DNA from: Gerris lacustris
Taxonomy: Eukaryota; Arthropoda; Insecta; Hemiptera; Gerridae
Assembly: GCA_951217055.1 (NCBI GenBank)
Contig: OX578285.1
Location: forward strand, 52,950,024 to 53,014,023
DNA length: 64,000 nucleotides
Direction of reading: 5' to 3'
Positions within the stretch are counted from its first letter, which is position 1. Each line of letters opens with the position of its first letter. A program made the translations under genes and the position numbers. Below, in pieces: positions 1 to 11,818 of this stretch. The notes under the pieces are model-generated. The model did no database searches. It worked only from the letters and a program-made list of their open reading frames with translations, and was not told where the DNA came from.

Positions 1-2
1 TC

Positions 3-899
3 CTAATAGTTAAAAAGGATGAAGTGGATACATTACTGGAAAAACTTAACCAGTTTAATGAAAATATTAATTTTACGGTTGAATATGAAAATAATAACAA
101 ATTAAACTACTTGGACATTACAGTAGAAAGGGTTAATAATAAACTTAAAAGTTTTTGGCTTGACAAAAAAGACAAAGGAGATAGATTTTTAAATTTTATG
201 TCAAACCATCCGTTCATCCAAAAAAAGAATACTGCTATGAATTTAATCTCCAGGTCTATTAAACTAACAGACATAGAATACATGGATAACATTAAAACAC
301 ATATTTTCCAGAAATTGATTACCAATTTTTTCCCAAAGAGATTAGTCAGTAAATGGTGGCACCAGTGTATAAATAATTCACATACATCAACAGAGCGGAA
401 TAATACAATAGTAAAATTCTCAAGTCTATCCTACATTAAAGGTCTTTCTGAGGATATAGGCGAATTATATAAGAAATTTGATTGCCAACTTAGTTTTGGT
501 TTTAAACCAATCAATAAATTAGAAAATTTTCATCACACCAAGTTAAAAGATAAACTTAAGTTGGAAGAGAGAATGGGGGTAGTTTATAAAGTACCATGTA
601 AAGATTGTCCGGGTCTTTACATAGGTGAAACTCGACAAACATGGGGCAACCGGCAAAAGCAGCACATGGCTAATATCAGAGCACAGGATGATAAAACTGC
701 CCTTGCGATACATTGCAAACAGATGAGCCATGAAATGAATTTTTCTGGAACCAAAATTCTCATTTCAGAAACAAATGATAAAAAAAGACTACTCTTAGAA
801 GCCCTGAATATATCCAAAGAAAAAAACAACATTAATCACAAAAAAGATTGCAGGGAACTGAATAAATTTTATTCCGGGATCTTACAGCATATTAAATAA
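3..899 (+). CDS. Penelope-like retroelement polyprotein, C-terminal part (end of RT plus GIY-YIG endonuclease)
   Basis: The frame is already open at the left edge, so the N-terminal part and the RT catalytic core lie outside the window. The visible ~298 residues begin just after where the YVDD box would be. Next comes a stretch typical of Penelope RTs (NYLDITVERVNNKLKSFWLD, then FLNFMSNHP). From about residue 190 there is a GIY-YIG endonuclease domain: GVVYKVPC, LYIGETRQT, then R and QH spaced as in the family. In Penelope-like elements the RT copies element RNA and the GIY-YIG domain is thought to nick the target. The frame is intact to the TAA at 899, so this is a fairly young copy. It is followed by element 3' sequence carrying a hammerhead-like motif at 1484-1511. 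No ATG is proposed because the start is off-window. Confidence 0.9.
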   Translation, partial: LIVKKDEVDTLLEKLNQFNENINFTVEYENNNKLNYLDITVERVNNKLKSFWLDKKDKGDRFLNFMSNHPFIQKKNTAMNLISRSIKLTDIEYMDNIKTHIFQKLITNFFPKRLVSKWWHQCINNSHTSTERNNTIVKFSSLSYIKGLSEDIGELYKKFDCQLSFGFKPINKLENFHHTKLKDKLKLEERMGVVYKVPCKDCPGLYIGETRQTWGNRQKQHMANIRAQDDKTALAIHCKQMSHEMNFSGTKILISETNDKKRLLLEALNISKEKNNINHKKDCRELNKFYSGILQHIK

Positions 900-1480
900 A
901 TGAATATAAAATAATCTTTAATCCAAAAAAGTTTTAAATGATAAATTACATAAATGACCATAGTAAAACCAAAATTCAAGCTTTTAACTACATACCACTG
1001 GTCACAGTCATGTGATGTTTTGTCACTCTAGGCCAGCAAAACACCAATCTACACCTAATTACTCTGGATAAATTATTCAAATTAATCAAATTAGCAAAGA
1101 CATGCCTTGAGAGGTTGGTTTGGTGAAAAATTAGAAATTTTAAATTAGTATTTTTAATAATAAGTGTAGACTTGTAACAAATATTTGTACTGACAATCAT
1201 AGGATATCTATGGAATTTTAAGGAAACTTATCAAAACAGTAAGTACAAAATATTAATATCCAATAGAACCTGAATTATACTTAACATGAACCAACCTTAT
1301 ATCAGAGATTTATTATTTCAGATTGACAATAGCCACCTAGGTTAGAGAAAATTTAATTTAAAAACTAAAGGATGAAATAGTAATCTTCTAGTCAGGTAGA
1401 TATATAAGCATTTTTAATTATGTATTATGTTACAAAATATAACGACTTTATAAGAGTTACTAACAATAAATATGGTTTTC
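900..1480 (+). other. Non-coding tail of the Penelope-like element / unassigned AT-rich DNA
   Basis: No gene is visible. The stretch lies between the Penelope ORF stop and the hammerhead-like motif and is probably the element's 3' terminal region. That assignment is inferred from position only. Confidence 0.4.
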
Positions 1481-1483
1481 AGC

Positions 1484-1511
1484 CTGAAGATGACCCAAAG
1501 AGGGGTCGAAA
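1484..1511 (+). ncRNA. Hammerhead-ribozyme-like motif of the Penelope-like element
   Basis: The sequence shows CTGAAGA (fits CUGANGA), one extra T, a 5-bp stem GACCC/GGGTC closed by a short A-rich loop, then GAAA and TAT. This is the order of a hammerhead core: CUGANGA, stem II, GAAA, start of stem III. Penelope-like elements are known to carry hammerhead motifs in their terminal repeats, and this copy lies ~585 bp after a Penelope ORF. Two similar motifs occur at 52528-52552 and 58397-58424. Against it: the extra T, and no convincing stem I and cleavage-site H17 that I could fold by eye. It may be an inactive remnant. Confidence 0.45.
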
Positions 1512-1705
1512 TATCGCAAAAGTGAGCTTCTAATTTTTTCCTTTTAGACCCTACTTACCAATAAGAATCATTTAATAAGGAAACAACCCAAACTACTTAC
1601 AACTATAAATTATAGTGCTATGCAGGAATATCTAGATTCAATCTCTCCCACCTATTTCCATACCCCCTCTTCTTTGATAAGCTAATTTTCTATTATCCTA
1701 AATTC

Positions 1706-4080
1706 GCCCCCCCCCCCCCCCCTAAATTAAAATATGACTAAACTGTACATAAAAACTATTACTGTACTCTTAAAGAGCTTTTACATCATGCAGGGTATTC
1801 ATTACATTAACCCCGTATTCATAATTGTACCATACCCCTGTGTACCAAATTTAAATTTCGAAAATTCACGTAGGCTATCATTTTCCCCTTGCTTTGAAGG
1901 TCAAGTGGGCAAATTTTTATCGACATCGAACTAAAACTGTAGATTTGTATAAAGACCATACACACACATACGTTGATGTTTATATATATAGCTATAAATT
2001 TCCATTTTACCCCCTCCTAAATAAAATTGTACATAACAACAATTACTTTTCTCTTAAAGTGCTTTTCAACGATATGCATGATATAAAGGGAATCCATTAC
2101 TTTGACATTTTTACACCGTACCCCTTGGTACCAAAATTTAAATTACGTAAATTCATTTAGACAGGGACCTCCCCCTTGCTTTGAAGGGAAAGTGAGTAAA
2201 TATTCATCAAATTGGGATAAAACTGTAGATTTGTATGAAAGACACCCTCATACAGACACTCTTCTTTTTATATAAGATATAGCCATATTTTCCCATTTTA
2301 CCCCCTCCTAAATTAAAATACATATGACAAAACTGTATATAACAACAATTAATGTAATCTTAAAGAGCTTTTCAACGATATGCATGATATAAAGGGAATC
2401 CATTACTTTGACATTTTTACACCGTACCCCTTGGTACCAAAATTTAAATTACGTAAATTCATTTAGACAGGGACCTCCCCCTTGCTTTGAAGGGAAAGTG
2501 AGTAAATATTCATCAAATTGGGATAAAACTGTAGATTTGTATGAAAGACACCCTCATACAGACACTCTTCTTTTTATATAAGATATAGCTATATTTTCCC
2601 ATTTTACCCCCTCCTAAATTAAAATACATATGACAAAACTGTATATAACAACAATTAATGTCATCTTAAAGAGCTTTTCAACGATATGCATCATAAAGGG
2701 AATTCAGTCCTTTGACCCCGTATTCATTATTGTATCCTGTTCCCTGTGTACCAAAATTTAAATTTCGAAAATTCATGTAGACAGTGATTTTTTCTTCCTT
2801 TGAAGGTCAAGTGTGCATTTTTTCATTGAGATCGGACTAAAATTGTGGATTTTTATAAAGAGCATACACACATACGTTGACTTTTAGATATATTTTTCGT
2901 AAAAACAATTACTGTACTCTTAAAGAGCTTTTCAACAGTATGCATCATGAAGGGTTTTCAATACTTTGACATTTGTACCCCGTACCTCTGTGTAACAAAA
3001 ATTAAATTTCGAACATTCATGTAGACAGAGATCTAGCTTTGAAGGACAAGTGCGCAAATTTTCATCGAGATCGAATTAAAACTGTTGCTGTGTATAAAGA
3101 ACATAAGCACACTCACACATACGTTGACTTTTATAGATATAGATATATATTTCCATTTTACCCCCCTCCTAAATGAAAATATGACAAAAACGTTCTTACT
3201 TAACAACAATTAATGTACTCTTAAAGAGCTTTTCAACGATATGCATCATGAAGGGTATCCATTACTTTGACATTTGTACCCCGTACCTCTGTGTACCAAA
3301 ATTTTAATATCGGAAACTCATGTAGGCAGTGACCTTCACCTTGTTTAGAAGAAAAAGAGTGTAAATATTCATCAAATTGAGATAAAACTGTAGATTTGTA
3401 TAAAAGATTCTCTCATATAGATAGATACTCTTCTTTTTATATATAGATATAGTTATATTTTCCATTTTACCCCCCTCCTAAATGAAAATATGACAAAACT
3501 ATACATAACAACAATTACTGTACCCTTAAAGAGCTTTTCAACGATATGCATCACGAAGGGTATTCATTATTTTGATCCCGTATTCATTACTTGTACCCCG
3601 TACCCCTGTGTACCAAAATTTAAATTTTGAAAATTCATGTAGACCTTGATTTTCCCCTTGCTTTGAAGGTCAAGTGTGCAAATTTTCATCGAGATCGGAC
3701 TAAAACTGTAGATTTGTATAAAGAACAAATAAGATATAGCTATATACTTCTATTTTACCCCCCTCCTAAATGAAAATATGACAAAAGTGTACATAACAAC
3801 AATTACTGTACCCTTAAAGAGCTTTTCAACGATATGCATCATGAAGGGTATTCATTACTTTGACCCCGTATTTATTACTTGTACCCCGTACCCCTGTGTA
3901 CCAAAATTGAAATTTCGAAAATTCATGTAGACCTTGATTGTTTCCTTGCTTTGAAGGTCAAGTGTGCAAATTTTCATCGAGATCGGACTAAAACTGTAGA
4001 TTTGTATAAAGAACAAACACACACACACACACACACACACACATACGTACGTTGACTTTTATATATATAGATAAATGTCT
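1706..4080 (+). repeat. Tandem array of ~8 diverged ~300-bp units
   Basis: The shared anchor GAGCTTTTCAACGATATGCA recurs (with changes) near 1775, 2060, 2365, 2671, 2925, 3226, 3531 and 3819, giving spacings of about 254-306 bp. Each unit also holds a C-run with CCTCCTAAAT, a GTACCCCTGTGTACC block, a CTTTGAAGG block and a block near ATCGGACTAAAACTGTAG. The units at 2060 and 2365 are almost identical; others differ by indels. A CA run (4016-4042) and TA-rich ends interrupt the last unit. A lone copy lies at 27902-28050. No coding capacity is evident. Confidence 0.9.
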
Positions 4081-4302
4081 TATTTAATAAAACCAGAATG
4101 TCTTCACAAAATAATCTTTTATCAGGTTATGGGCGACAGTGATCGCTAATTTTGTTTTTTGAAGTTAATTCTGTTAGATGTTGGCAAGAGTACGTGCACA
4201 AACAACGTTTGAACAAAAAACAACAAACGCGTTATTTTAAAAAAAAAAAAAAAAAAAAGTAATTGCGTTCGGTTTGATGGTAAATCTGCACAATTTGGCC
4301 TA

Positions 4303-4862
4303 CCAATACGTCGCGTCAGAGAGGTTACGTAAAAGTGACAAAGGTTGCTGTGACGTCATGCGCCCTCCACGATTTTTCGTCAGGTTATCTTTTCTGGCTC
4401 ATAACAAACCATTGTTTACTAGAGTTCTGTTAGCATTTTATAGTTTTTTCCTCTTTTCATTCCATTAAAAGCTTTTTTAACCGTTTTTAACCTTATCATA
4501 TATTAGTAACATCATTAATAAGCCAACAAATGTATACATTATAGATGATAAAACAAATAATTCTCACAAATAACTCAAATAAGATGTAAAATAACTTACT
4601 TACAGATGTGCTCTTTTTACTCTATTAAAAATTTTTTTTAACTGTTTTTAACCTTATCATATATCAGTAACATCATTAATAAGCCAATAAATGTATACAT
4701 TATAGATGATAAAACAAATAATTGATTAAAAAATAATAATAAAATAAAATAGCACTGATAAACCCCAGAAGTACATTGTTTGTTATGAGCCAGGGCAGCT
4801 TAGCCAACGAAACAACACACACTTTTTTTACGTAAGTGACGTCACACTTCCCCGGCGTATTG
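4303..4862. mobile_element. Foldback-type non-autonomous DNA transposon (~560 bp)
   Basis: The ends match in inverted orientation: CAATACG at 4304 and CGTATTG ending at 4862. Both carry TTACGTAAAA and CTGGCTCATAACAAAC blocks at similar distances inside. The middle holds a ~97-bp direct repeat (about 4465-4562 and 4625-4722). The left ~190 bp recurs at 8049-8240. No transposase frame is present. A short A-run (4239-4257) sits just upstream. I could not define the target-site duplication. Confidence 0.6.
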
Positions 4863-5214
4863 TCCTATTTACTTAAACTTGTTTTTAATCTTTCCTTTTT
4901 ATATTTTAAAAACGATTCAGGCTGTAGCATCTTTATTAATTCAGTAGTTTAAAAAAACGTAAGTATCACTTCTAAGGGACATGATGAAAGGTTATGCTTA
5001 GGTTAGGTCGAAAAGTACAAATTGATATAGTGGAAGGAGTAAGAAAACGTGAGAATGAGACAACTTCAGAGAAGAAAGCTGGTTGGGAGAAAAATGTCTC
5101 CAAAGCGCAGAGGCTGATCATACAGATCATAGGCACTATAGGAATGCTAAAATGCACATTCTGTGTTGTACCTTCGCCTTCGTCGCATGAAATGTTTAAT
5201 AATCGTTTTTTTAC
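4863..5214. other. No gene recognised
   Basis: AT-rich DNA between two repeat elements. Short open frames are present but show no recognisable motif. Confidence 0.4.
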
Positions 5215-5660
5215 CCGTTTTTTTAATCGGTCAAAATTGGTTGGATTTTTACATAAATTAAAGTCTCAATTTAGCAAAATTTAAAGAGTGGAGGCGGTTC
5301 AAATTAATCTCTGGCTATCTGCGGGCTACTTTCGATAGACTATAAAAGTTTCATACAAATCAGATAAGTACTTTTGAAGCTATAGGTGTAAATAAATGTA
5401 TGTTTGTGCACATGTGGAAGAGAAACAAAGGAGCGCAGAAGATTGAAACTTATACGGGACCAACAATGAGCTAATTATGACCTACCACCTACCATCCGAA
5501 TTTCATTAAAATCGGACGTGTGCTTTTTAAGATATGTTGGCTCACAAAAATTGAGCGATATAGGCAGACCGATTGACAGAAACGGAACCAAAAATGTTCC
5601 CTGATGTCTGAAACGGATTTCTGCCTTGGAATTTTTCAAATCGAAGACCTAAAAATGTAT
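5215..5660 (-). repeat. Left arm of a long inverted repeat flanking hAT remains
   Basis: Read on the - strand, this arm matches 7525-7945 on the + strand over roughly 400 bp. Shared blocks include GGTAGGTCATAATTAG, CCCATTTGTTTCTCTTC and TTATTTACACC. The outer end carries TTTAGCAAAATTTA and the inner end the GGTCTTCGATTT block. Separate copies exist at 14365-14730 (+) and 61208-61415 (-). Together with the opposite arm it frames a decayed hAT transposase and a later insertion. Confidence 0.75.
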
Positions 5661-5917
5661 CGTTGTTCAGAACGATCACATAGCTTACGTTACCTTCGGT
5701 AAGCTCGGAAGCAAAAATACTCGTATATATTTCATCAAATATATTGTTTATGTAAGTAAATTTAAAAAAAGTCGTACGAGGCAATATCAGCTTTTCTGTT
5801 TAAATATAAAGATGTCTTAAAAAGTTCTTACCGAAATAAGTTTGAATTCTAAAAATTCCGAAGAAAGGGCAGAAGCTTTAGGGTTGAAATAAAAAATTGA
5901 AGATTTCAAATTCATTT
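5661..5917. other. Interior of the inverted-repeat element, unassigned
   Basis: No intact gene. It lies between the left arm and the inserted 5918-6653 element and could be the decayed 5' part of the hAT transposase. Confidence 0.3.
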
Positions 5918-6653
5918 TTAGGGTCCGTAGGCAAAACCAAGGACCCTTATATTTTCCTGCGAGTGTCTGTCCGTCCGTCCTGTCGTCTGCTCTCACGGCT
6001 ACACCTTTCGTCCGATCACTTTGAAATTTGGCATGTATGTGTCTTGTACCTACCCACATATTTTAAAAATATAGCGACATAAAAAAAATATTTTTCAAAA
6101 AAATTAGGGTAAAAAAACTTAAGGGTTACATTTTTTTTTATTTATTTTCGACACCGTGAGGGGTATTATATGAAAGGGTTCGTCAAGCTGATTACAAAAA
6201 TATATAATTCTTTGGTTATAACTTTGATAGGGCGAGCGTACGCAAGTTTGAAGTGGGTGTGAAACGTGTCCCCCGTCCCCCCCTTCTATCTCGCTTATGT
6301 GAAGTGCAAAAAATCTGAAAAAATTCCTGAACATTCTTCGACCAAAAGTAAAGATACCACTTTTTGGAAATTTCAAAAAAAATATTATTTTATTTTTTAT
6401 TGACAAAATACTTTTTTTTTTTATAACTATGGTCTTTTCGATGTATTTATATGGTTGTAGTCCGGTTCAGTGGCAAAAAATACTTTTTGAGAAGTTTGTT
6501 TATGTGTTTTGAGAATATCAGACCCATAGGATAGTTCAAAGTAAGCTTTTTAGCATTTTAAAAAACACCATAAATAGGGTACTACTTAATCTATACATGG
6601 TTGCCTACGGACCCTCGCTGTGTGCTGACTAGCACACACTTGACCTGTTTATT
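5918..6653 (+). mobile_element. Non-autonomous DNA element with AGGGTCCGTAGGC inverted ends
   Basis: AGGGTCCGTAGGCAA at 5920 is mirrored by TTGCCTACGGACCCT at 6601-6615. The shared sequence continues past the right inverted end (CGCTGTGTGCTGAC to TGACCTGTTTAT). A second copy in the opposite orientation is at 31191-31911, with the same ends and interior. It includes runs of GTCCGTCCGT, then TTTGAAATTTGGCATG. An open frame on the - strand (6119-6406) is conserved between copies only because the DNA is; no protein family is recognised. Confidence 0.7.
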
Positions 6654-6759
6654 TTCATTGTAATTTTTTCAAAAATATTAGCTCACACATTTACTTTAAG
6701 TAAATATCTTGAAACGAAATCTATTGACATGAAAGATCCCCAAGAAAAACAAAAAAGCC

Positions 6760-7515
6760 TTATTAAAACAACATTATAAAGCTATTAATAATATGCGAGA
6801 TGGCTTTCAAGAAATGAAGCAATTATCTGAAAAACTACCTAGAGCTTGGAATGTTATTGCAAAATTTTCGGTTAAACGAATACCTGTAAAGAAACGTCAT
6901 TTTGATGAGCTTAGTATAGATGAAAGCGTGAAAGATCCAGAAAAGAAATTTAAAGTAGAAATATACTATAGAATATATAATAGTTATCTGTGATGCTGAA
7001 GGAAAGGTTTAAAGGCTCTGTGATGTGATTTCTAAATTTAACATATTGAGCCCAAAAATCTACTTAACCTCGGACGACGACTTGTTCAGTAAATCAGAAG
7101 AGTTGAGTGATCAATACAAGAATGATTTGACGGACACATTCCCTCAAGAAAATAAGTTTTTCATAAAGTTAAGTTGTAAATAATAAGTTTTAGATCAATA
7201 ATGAAAAATCACATTGAACACGCTCAAAATATTAGAGATTTGGCTAAAATAGAGATTTGTGATAATTAAACTGTGTTATCTAATTTTCCTGAAGTATGCT
7301 CAACAATAATTTTATTTCTTACTTTACCCGTTACTGCAGCATCGGCTGAACGATCCTTTTCAAAGCTTAAATTATTAAAAACTTGGCTACGAAGCTCAAT
7401 GTCGCAAGAACCTTTCACTAGACTTGCAACCCTAAGTATCGAGGCTCAAACGGCACGAACATTGGATTTCAACGATATAATTGATAATTTTGCAGATATT
7501 AAAGCGCATAAAAAA
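6760..7515 (+). pseudogene. Decayed hAT-family transposase (ZMYM1-like type)
   Basis: Two open pieces and an interrupted middle read as one degraded transposase. The first (6793-6993) contains KLPRAWNVIAKF and KFKVEIYYRIYN. The middle, with stops and frameshifts, still reads LTSDDDLFSKSEELSDQY. The last piece (from about 7273) holds the diagnostic C-terminal hAT dimerisation motif PVTAASAERSFSKLKLLKTW followed by RLATLSIE. Such transposases move elements by cut and paste. This copy cannot be functional. It is flanked by the inverted arms 5215-5660 and 7525-7945. Confidence 0.85.
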
Positions 7516-7524
7516 AAACTTTTA

Positions 7525-7945
7525 GGTCTCCGATTTCAAAAATTCCAAGACAGAAATCCGTTTCAGACATCAGAGAACATTTTTGGTTCCGTGTCTGTGT
7601 GTCGCTTAATTTTTTCGAACTAACATATCTTAAAAACTACACGTCCGATTTTATTGAAAATTGAATGGTAGGTCATAATTAGCCCATTGTTAGTCCCACA
7701 TATAAGTTTCAACCTTCAGCGCCCATTTGTTTCTCTTCCACATGCGCACAAACATACATTTATTTACACCTTAATCTTCAAAATTACTCAACTTATTTTT
7801 ATGAAATTTTGATGACATGTCAAAAGTAGCCTGGAGATTGCCCCAGATTAATTTCAACCGTCTACACTATTTAAATTTTGCTAAATTTATACTTTAATTC
7901 ATGTGAAAAATAAAAAAAACTTTGACAGGTTTAAATATCGGGTGG
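7525..7945 (+). repeat. Right arm of the long inverted repeat flanking hAT remains
   Basis: Counterpart of 5215-5660 in inverted orientation, starting with TTTAGGTCTCCGATTTC and ending beyond TTTTGCTAAATTTATAC. Similarity weakens past ~7910. Confidence 0.75.
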
Positions 7946-8048
7946 GAAATTGCATAAATTAGTCAATAATAGGTTTTACAAGCATAAAATAATTAATTTA
8001 TACAAAATCGGACGCAAGGCAGCTATGTGCCACTCTAATTGGCAGACT

Positions 8049-8240
8049 ATACGTCGCGTCAGAGAGGTTACGTAAAAGTGACAAAGGTTGCTGTGACGTC
8101 ATGCGCCCTCCACGATTTTTCGTCAGGTTATCTTTTCTGGCTCATAACAAACCATTGATTACTAGAGTTCTGTAAGCATTTTATAGTTTTTTCCTCTTTT
8201 TATTCTATTAAAAGCTTTTTTAACCGTTTTTAACCTTAAA
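8049..8240 (+). repeat. Partial copy of the 4303-4862 foldback element
   Basis: Nearly identical to 4307-4500, including ACGTCGCGTCAGAGAGG, CTGTGACGTCATGCG and GGCTCATAACAAACC. Only the left ~190 bp is present, so this is a truncated copy or a shared module. Confidence 0.8.
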
Positions 8241-8299
8241 AGTTTAGATTATTATTTAAAACTTATTTAAAAAACCGTTTTTAACCGTTTTTGAAGCCA

Positions 8300-9390
8300 A
8301 AAATCCGGGTGTAATTACCAATAGGGCCTAAATTGGGGCCTAAATTGGCCCCAATAATTGGCCCAAAGCGTTTATTCCACCGCCGAAAATGCAGAAACAG
8401 CCACTAATAGGGCCGATTTAGTGATTTAGTTTTTAATTTTAAAGCATTCATTACTATCGAAATCAATTGAGCCAAATAGTATACGCATTCTAACTCTTTA
8501 TAATTCATTTATTTCTATTGTCAAAAATCCGGGCCTAGCTGGCAATTAGTCTGATTTAGTTAATGCATTTTACTTCAATTCAATGTATTTAATTCTATCG
8601 GCAAAAGCCGGGCCTAATCGGCATTCGGGCCGATTAGGCATACACCGGTTCGATGTATGTATCCTAATTAATTTTTATGCATTATCTTCCACAGTCAAAA
8701 ATCTAGGCCCAGCCAGAACCTGTCTGCAGTTAATTGACCAGGTTCTTGTGTTCATTCTACTTTAATTCAATGCATTTAATTTCATCATAAAAAATGCGGA
8801 CATAGGCGTCAATCGGGCCGAATAGAGTACGCATCTAATTCATTTTATGCATTTGTTTTTATCTGCAAAAACCGGGCCTAATGGACAATCGGGCCAATTT
8901 AGTGTGTTTATCCTAATTCTTTTTAATTCATTTATTGCCATTGTCAAAAATCCAAGCCTAGCTTCCAATAGGACTTTGAAGTGTACGTATGCTAATTAAT
9001 TTCAATCCATTTATATCCAACGGACAAATCTGGGGTTAACTGGTAATTGGGCCGATTTAGTGTACGTATCCTAATGCATTTTTATCGTAAAAAATCCACC
9101 AGGACCAGTCTTCAGTTGGCGTGATTTAGTGTATGCTTCAATTTAATGTACTTCTTCTTTAATTCAATGCATTTAATTTCATCATCAAAAATCCGGGCCT
9201 AGCCGTCAACGGCCGGTCTAGTGTACGAGTCCTAATTCTATGCTATGCATTTATTTCATATCCAAAAATCCGGGCCTGACCGGCTATCGTGCTGAAGTGT
9301 ACACGCACCCTTATATAATTCTATGTGCTTATTCAATTCCTTCATAAAAAGCGAAGACGATTCTGGCTGGACTAGTGTAATAAAAACTAA
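8300..9390. repeat. Degenerate ~100-bp tandem array
   Basis: The motif AAAATCCGGGCCTAGC, then CGGGCC-GATTTAGTGTACG, then CTAATTCA and ATGCATTTAATT recurs roughly every 90-120 bp with heavy divergence, about ten times. The same kind of array occurs at 14800-15235. In both places it follows a copy of the 7525-7945 repeat arm. Confidence 0.7.
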
Positions 9391-10900
9391 TTCAATTAAA
9401 TGTTTTTAACTTCATGGAACATATTTACAAAAAATTTGATTGCATCTTTCATGACAGTTTACTTTTTTTCGGGGCAGTGAACTGCTCGTTGTGATATTAT
9501 AAAAGGTACAGCCAGTTAATATTACAACATTTTGTTTTAATTGTCATAAATTGTTAAATTATTTGACGGTGTTTAGAAACAGAATAGACTTTTTCATTTT
9601 ACTCATTTTCCATTTATTATACGATTCTAGTGAGTGAAATAAAAAATTTAAAAAGTAGCGAAAGGCTAGTTGGTCACCCCCTCTAACCTGAGGTGAACGT
9701 GACGACCTAACTCCTAATTATTTTAGATGAAATGTCCAGCAGTCAGATTTTTAGACGGATAGAAATCTAATAAACCACGACGTAATTTGGCTAAAGCACG
9801 ATTTCCTTAATTTTGATCGAATCGATCTGGAACTTGATTGAGCCGGAGCAGGTTCTAGGTGTTGTGTATACATTTGAATGTGGGTCGTGGGTGAAGGCGG
9901 TGGCGGTGGCCTTGGTCTAAAGCGGTGAGGTCATCAATAAACCAGTGGTGGGGCCGTGTTAGCAGTTAGCAGTCGGCGGACGCCCGGCATAGAGTTCCTA
10001 TTACGTCTCCTGTCGTATCCGACCTGTGGACGACTTCTTTGCCTTCCTTTCTCCAAACTCTTTCTAATCTTACTCTTCAAAAAGATATGATACGATTTCT
10101 TAGTGGCTCGGTTTCCGTAAGCTGACCCCTTTAAGACTCTTCTTAATCGGTACATAGCCGACATCCTCCGTAAAAAACGTGTAGCATGATTTTACTTTCG
10201 TATTATTCGTCATAGTGACACCAGTCTCCGCTGCTGTCAACGTAAAAGATCCTTACACTTATAAAGGTATTTTTTAATAAACAATCTTTTAATGTGTGCT
10301 CTATAACTGTTAGGAACAAAAGACCATAAGGTAAATAACATTGGAAATCACCTGTTGCAGGGACTTGACCACAAACCAATACTTTCATCTTTAGTCTCAA
10401 ACTATTTTATAGATTTAAGTTAAACATAAAATATACGTCGTATATTTACTCAAAGGATTTAAAAGAGAAATGTATAATTTAATTTTGATGGAAGAATTTT
10501 TTACCGATTTTGTTAACCAATTTACTCATTAAAATAAATCTGAGGTAGTTTATTTCCATTGATGATTAACAGGTGACTAATAATAATAATAATAATGACA
10601 TAGTATTATTGTGAGATGGTAAATTACATAGTCGGTAGTTAAGTAGAAACTCTATTTCTAATACTTGTATGAAATTCTTTCTACATCCCTATTGACATTT
10701 CAGTTATTCAATAAACAAAAACCCTAAATACAAATTTAAGACGATCATGATACACTTTTTTTTTAAATTTGAATGTTAGGATTTACTCCAAAAAGTGGAC
10801 AACACTTGACGAATATTTTAAATTACATGCCTACTACATGCCGCATAATAAATATAACTGTGTACATGCCTGACCATATTATAACGTTGGTGTAAGTGTA
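9391..10900. other. Unassigned region with higher local GC
   Basis: 9840-10160 has visibly higher GC than its surroundings. No domain is recognised on either strand. A (TAA)n run lies at about 10580-10595. The context (repeats on both sides) suggests degraded mobile DNA. Confidence 0.35.
9934..10164 (-). CDS. Hypothetical small basic protein (76 aa), low confidence
   Basis: The frame opens with ATG at 10164 and ends with TGA at 9934. The product is strongly basic, with RLRRVL near the start and DRRRNRNSMPGVRRLL toward the end; I recognise no family. After the stop the same frame continues as a proline-rich stretch, hinting at a broken longer frame. It may be a fragment of a transposon or viral gene, or spurious. 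Confidence 0.2.
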   Translation of the reverse strand: MSAMYRLRRVLKGSAYGNRATKKSYHIFLKSKIRKSLEKGRQRSRPQVGYDRRRNRNSMPGVRRLLTANTAPPLVY

Positions 10901-10904
10901 TATA

Positions 10905-11445
10905 ATAAAGAAACGTTTTTGTCCTACAACCTACAAGGATATTCTCGACGTGTTTTCGTTTTCGAGTTATTCTGATGTTGTTGATTTCATAGATTACACA
11001 CGTTTTGCTCATTAAAATGCATTATGACTTCAAAACAAATAAAGATAGAAAAGTTCGGGTTGAAAAAAGGTATTAGAAAGTACATAACATTTATAGGCAC
11101 AGAAGAATTTATGCTTATGATTTTTTGCAAAATTGATTACGATTTTTAGTCTGATAGTACGGTAGTCACTCCACCAAAATTGGATCATTTTAAGAGCTTT
11201 AATATGACGCCTTGGCTGCACATGAATCTTTTGTTGTTCGCCGTTTACAGACCTAAATGCGTTTTAAGTCCGTTCCTCATAAAGTACATTTTTCATAGAA
11301 CAAGACAGCAAATTCATGATTTTGTTTGTCAATGCTAAATATTGATAATGAGCTCATTGTCCGGGTGGTCCTTATCTCTTCTTGATTTATCTAAACAATA
11401 ACACGTCTTTAAAACCGTCTCATTCCTGAATTGACTGATTAGTTC
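10905..11445 (+). repeat. Left arm of a ~550-600-bp inverted repeat
   Basis: The sequence here matches the reverse complement of 12310-12935. Shared blocks include AAGGATATTCTCGACGTG, TTTTCGTTTTCGAGTTATTC, GCATTTAGGTCTG (inverted) and AAACCGTCTCAT. In the coding orientation this arm still ends in the same peptide as the other arm (DILDVFSFSSYSDV, then a stop). Confidence 0.8.
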
Positions 11446-11815
11446 GAGTGTGGTCGTCTATTAATGCTTCCACAGTGTTGTTGTTAATATTTTTGTTCAA
11501 AGGTAGTCTAAAAATACCGTTAGGTTTTGCTCAATTGAGCCTTTTGTTGCAACTCTGTTTTAGAGTTTAGTATTTGCACAATACTATAGTTTCTAAAGTA
11601 GTTTATGTATACACTAACAGAACTATTGTTCTGGTATTCCATATTGCATTTGGAGAAAGCAAACAGCATTTTGCGCCTAAAAAAAAAAAATTTTTTTTAA
11701 TCAAAAAATACTTTTATCTACGATTGATACGAAATATAAACATTATGTCTTTGTTTAGATGCGTAGAAAGTGATTATTTACGTACTTGTTTCATTGCGCA
11801 TGCGCGTCTCATAGT
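11446..11815. other. Spacer inside the inverted repeat; no gene seen
   Basis: AT-rich, with an A-run meeting a T-run near 11680-11700. No recognisable coding sequence. Confidence 0.35.
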
Positions 11816-11818
11816 TCT

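Noticed and set aside
6119..6406. Frame on the - strand conserved with 31432-31731 on the + strand
   Set aside because: Both lie inside copies of the same non-autonomous element, so the conservation is of DNA. No protein family or codon-position pattern is evident, and indels break the second copy.
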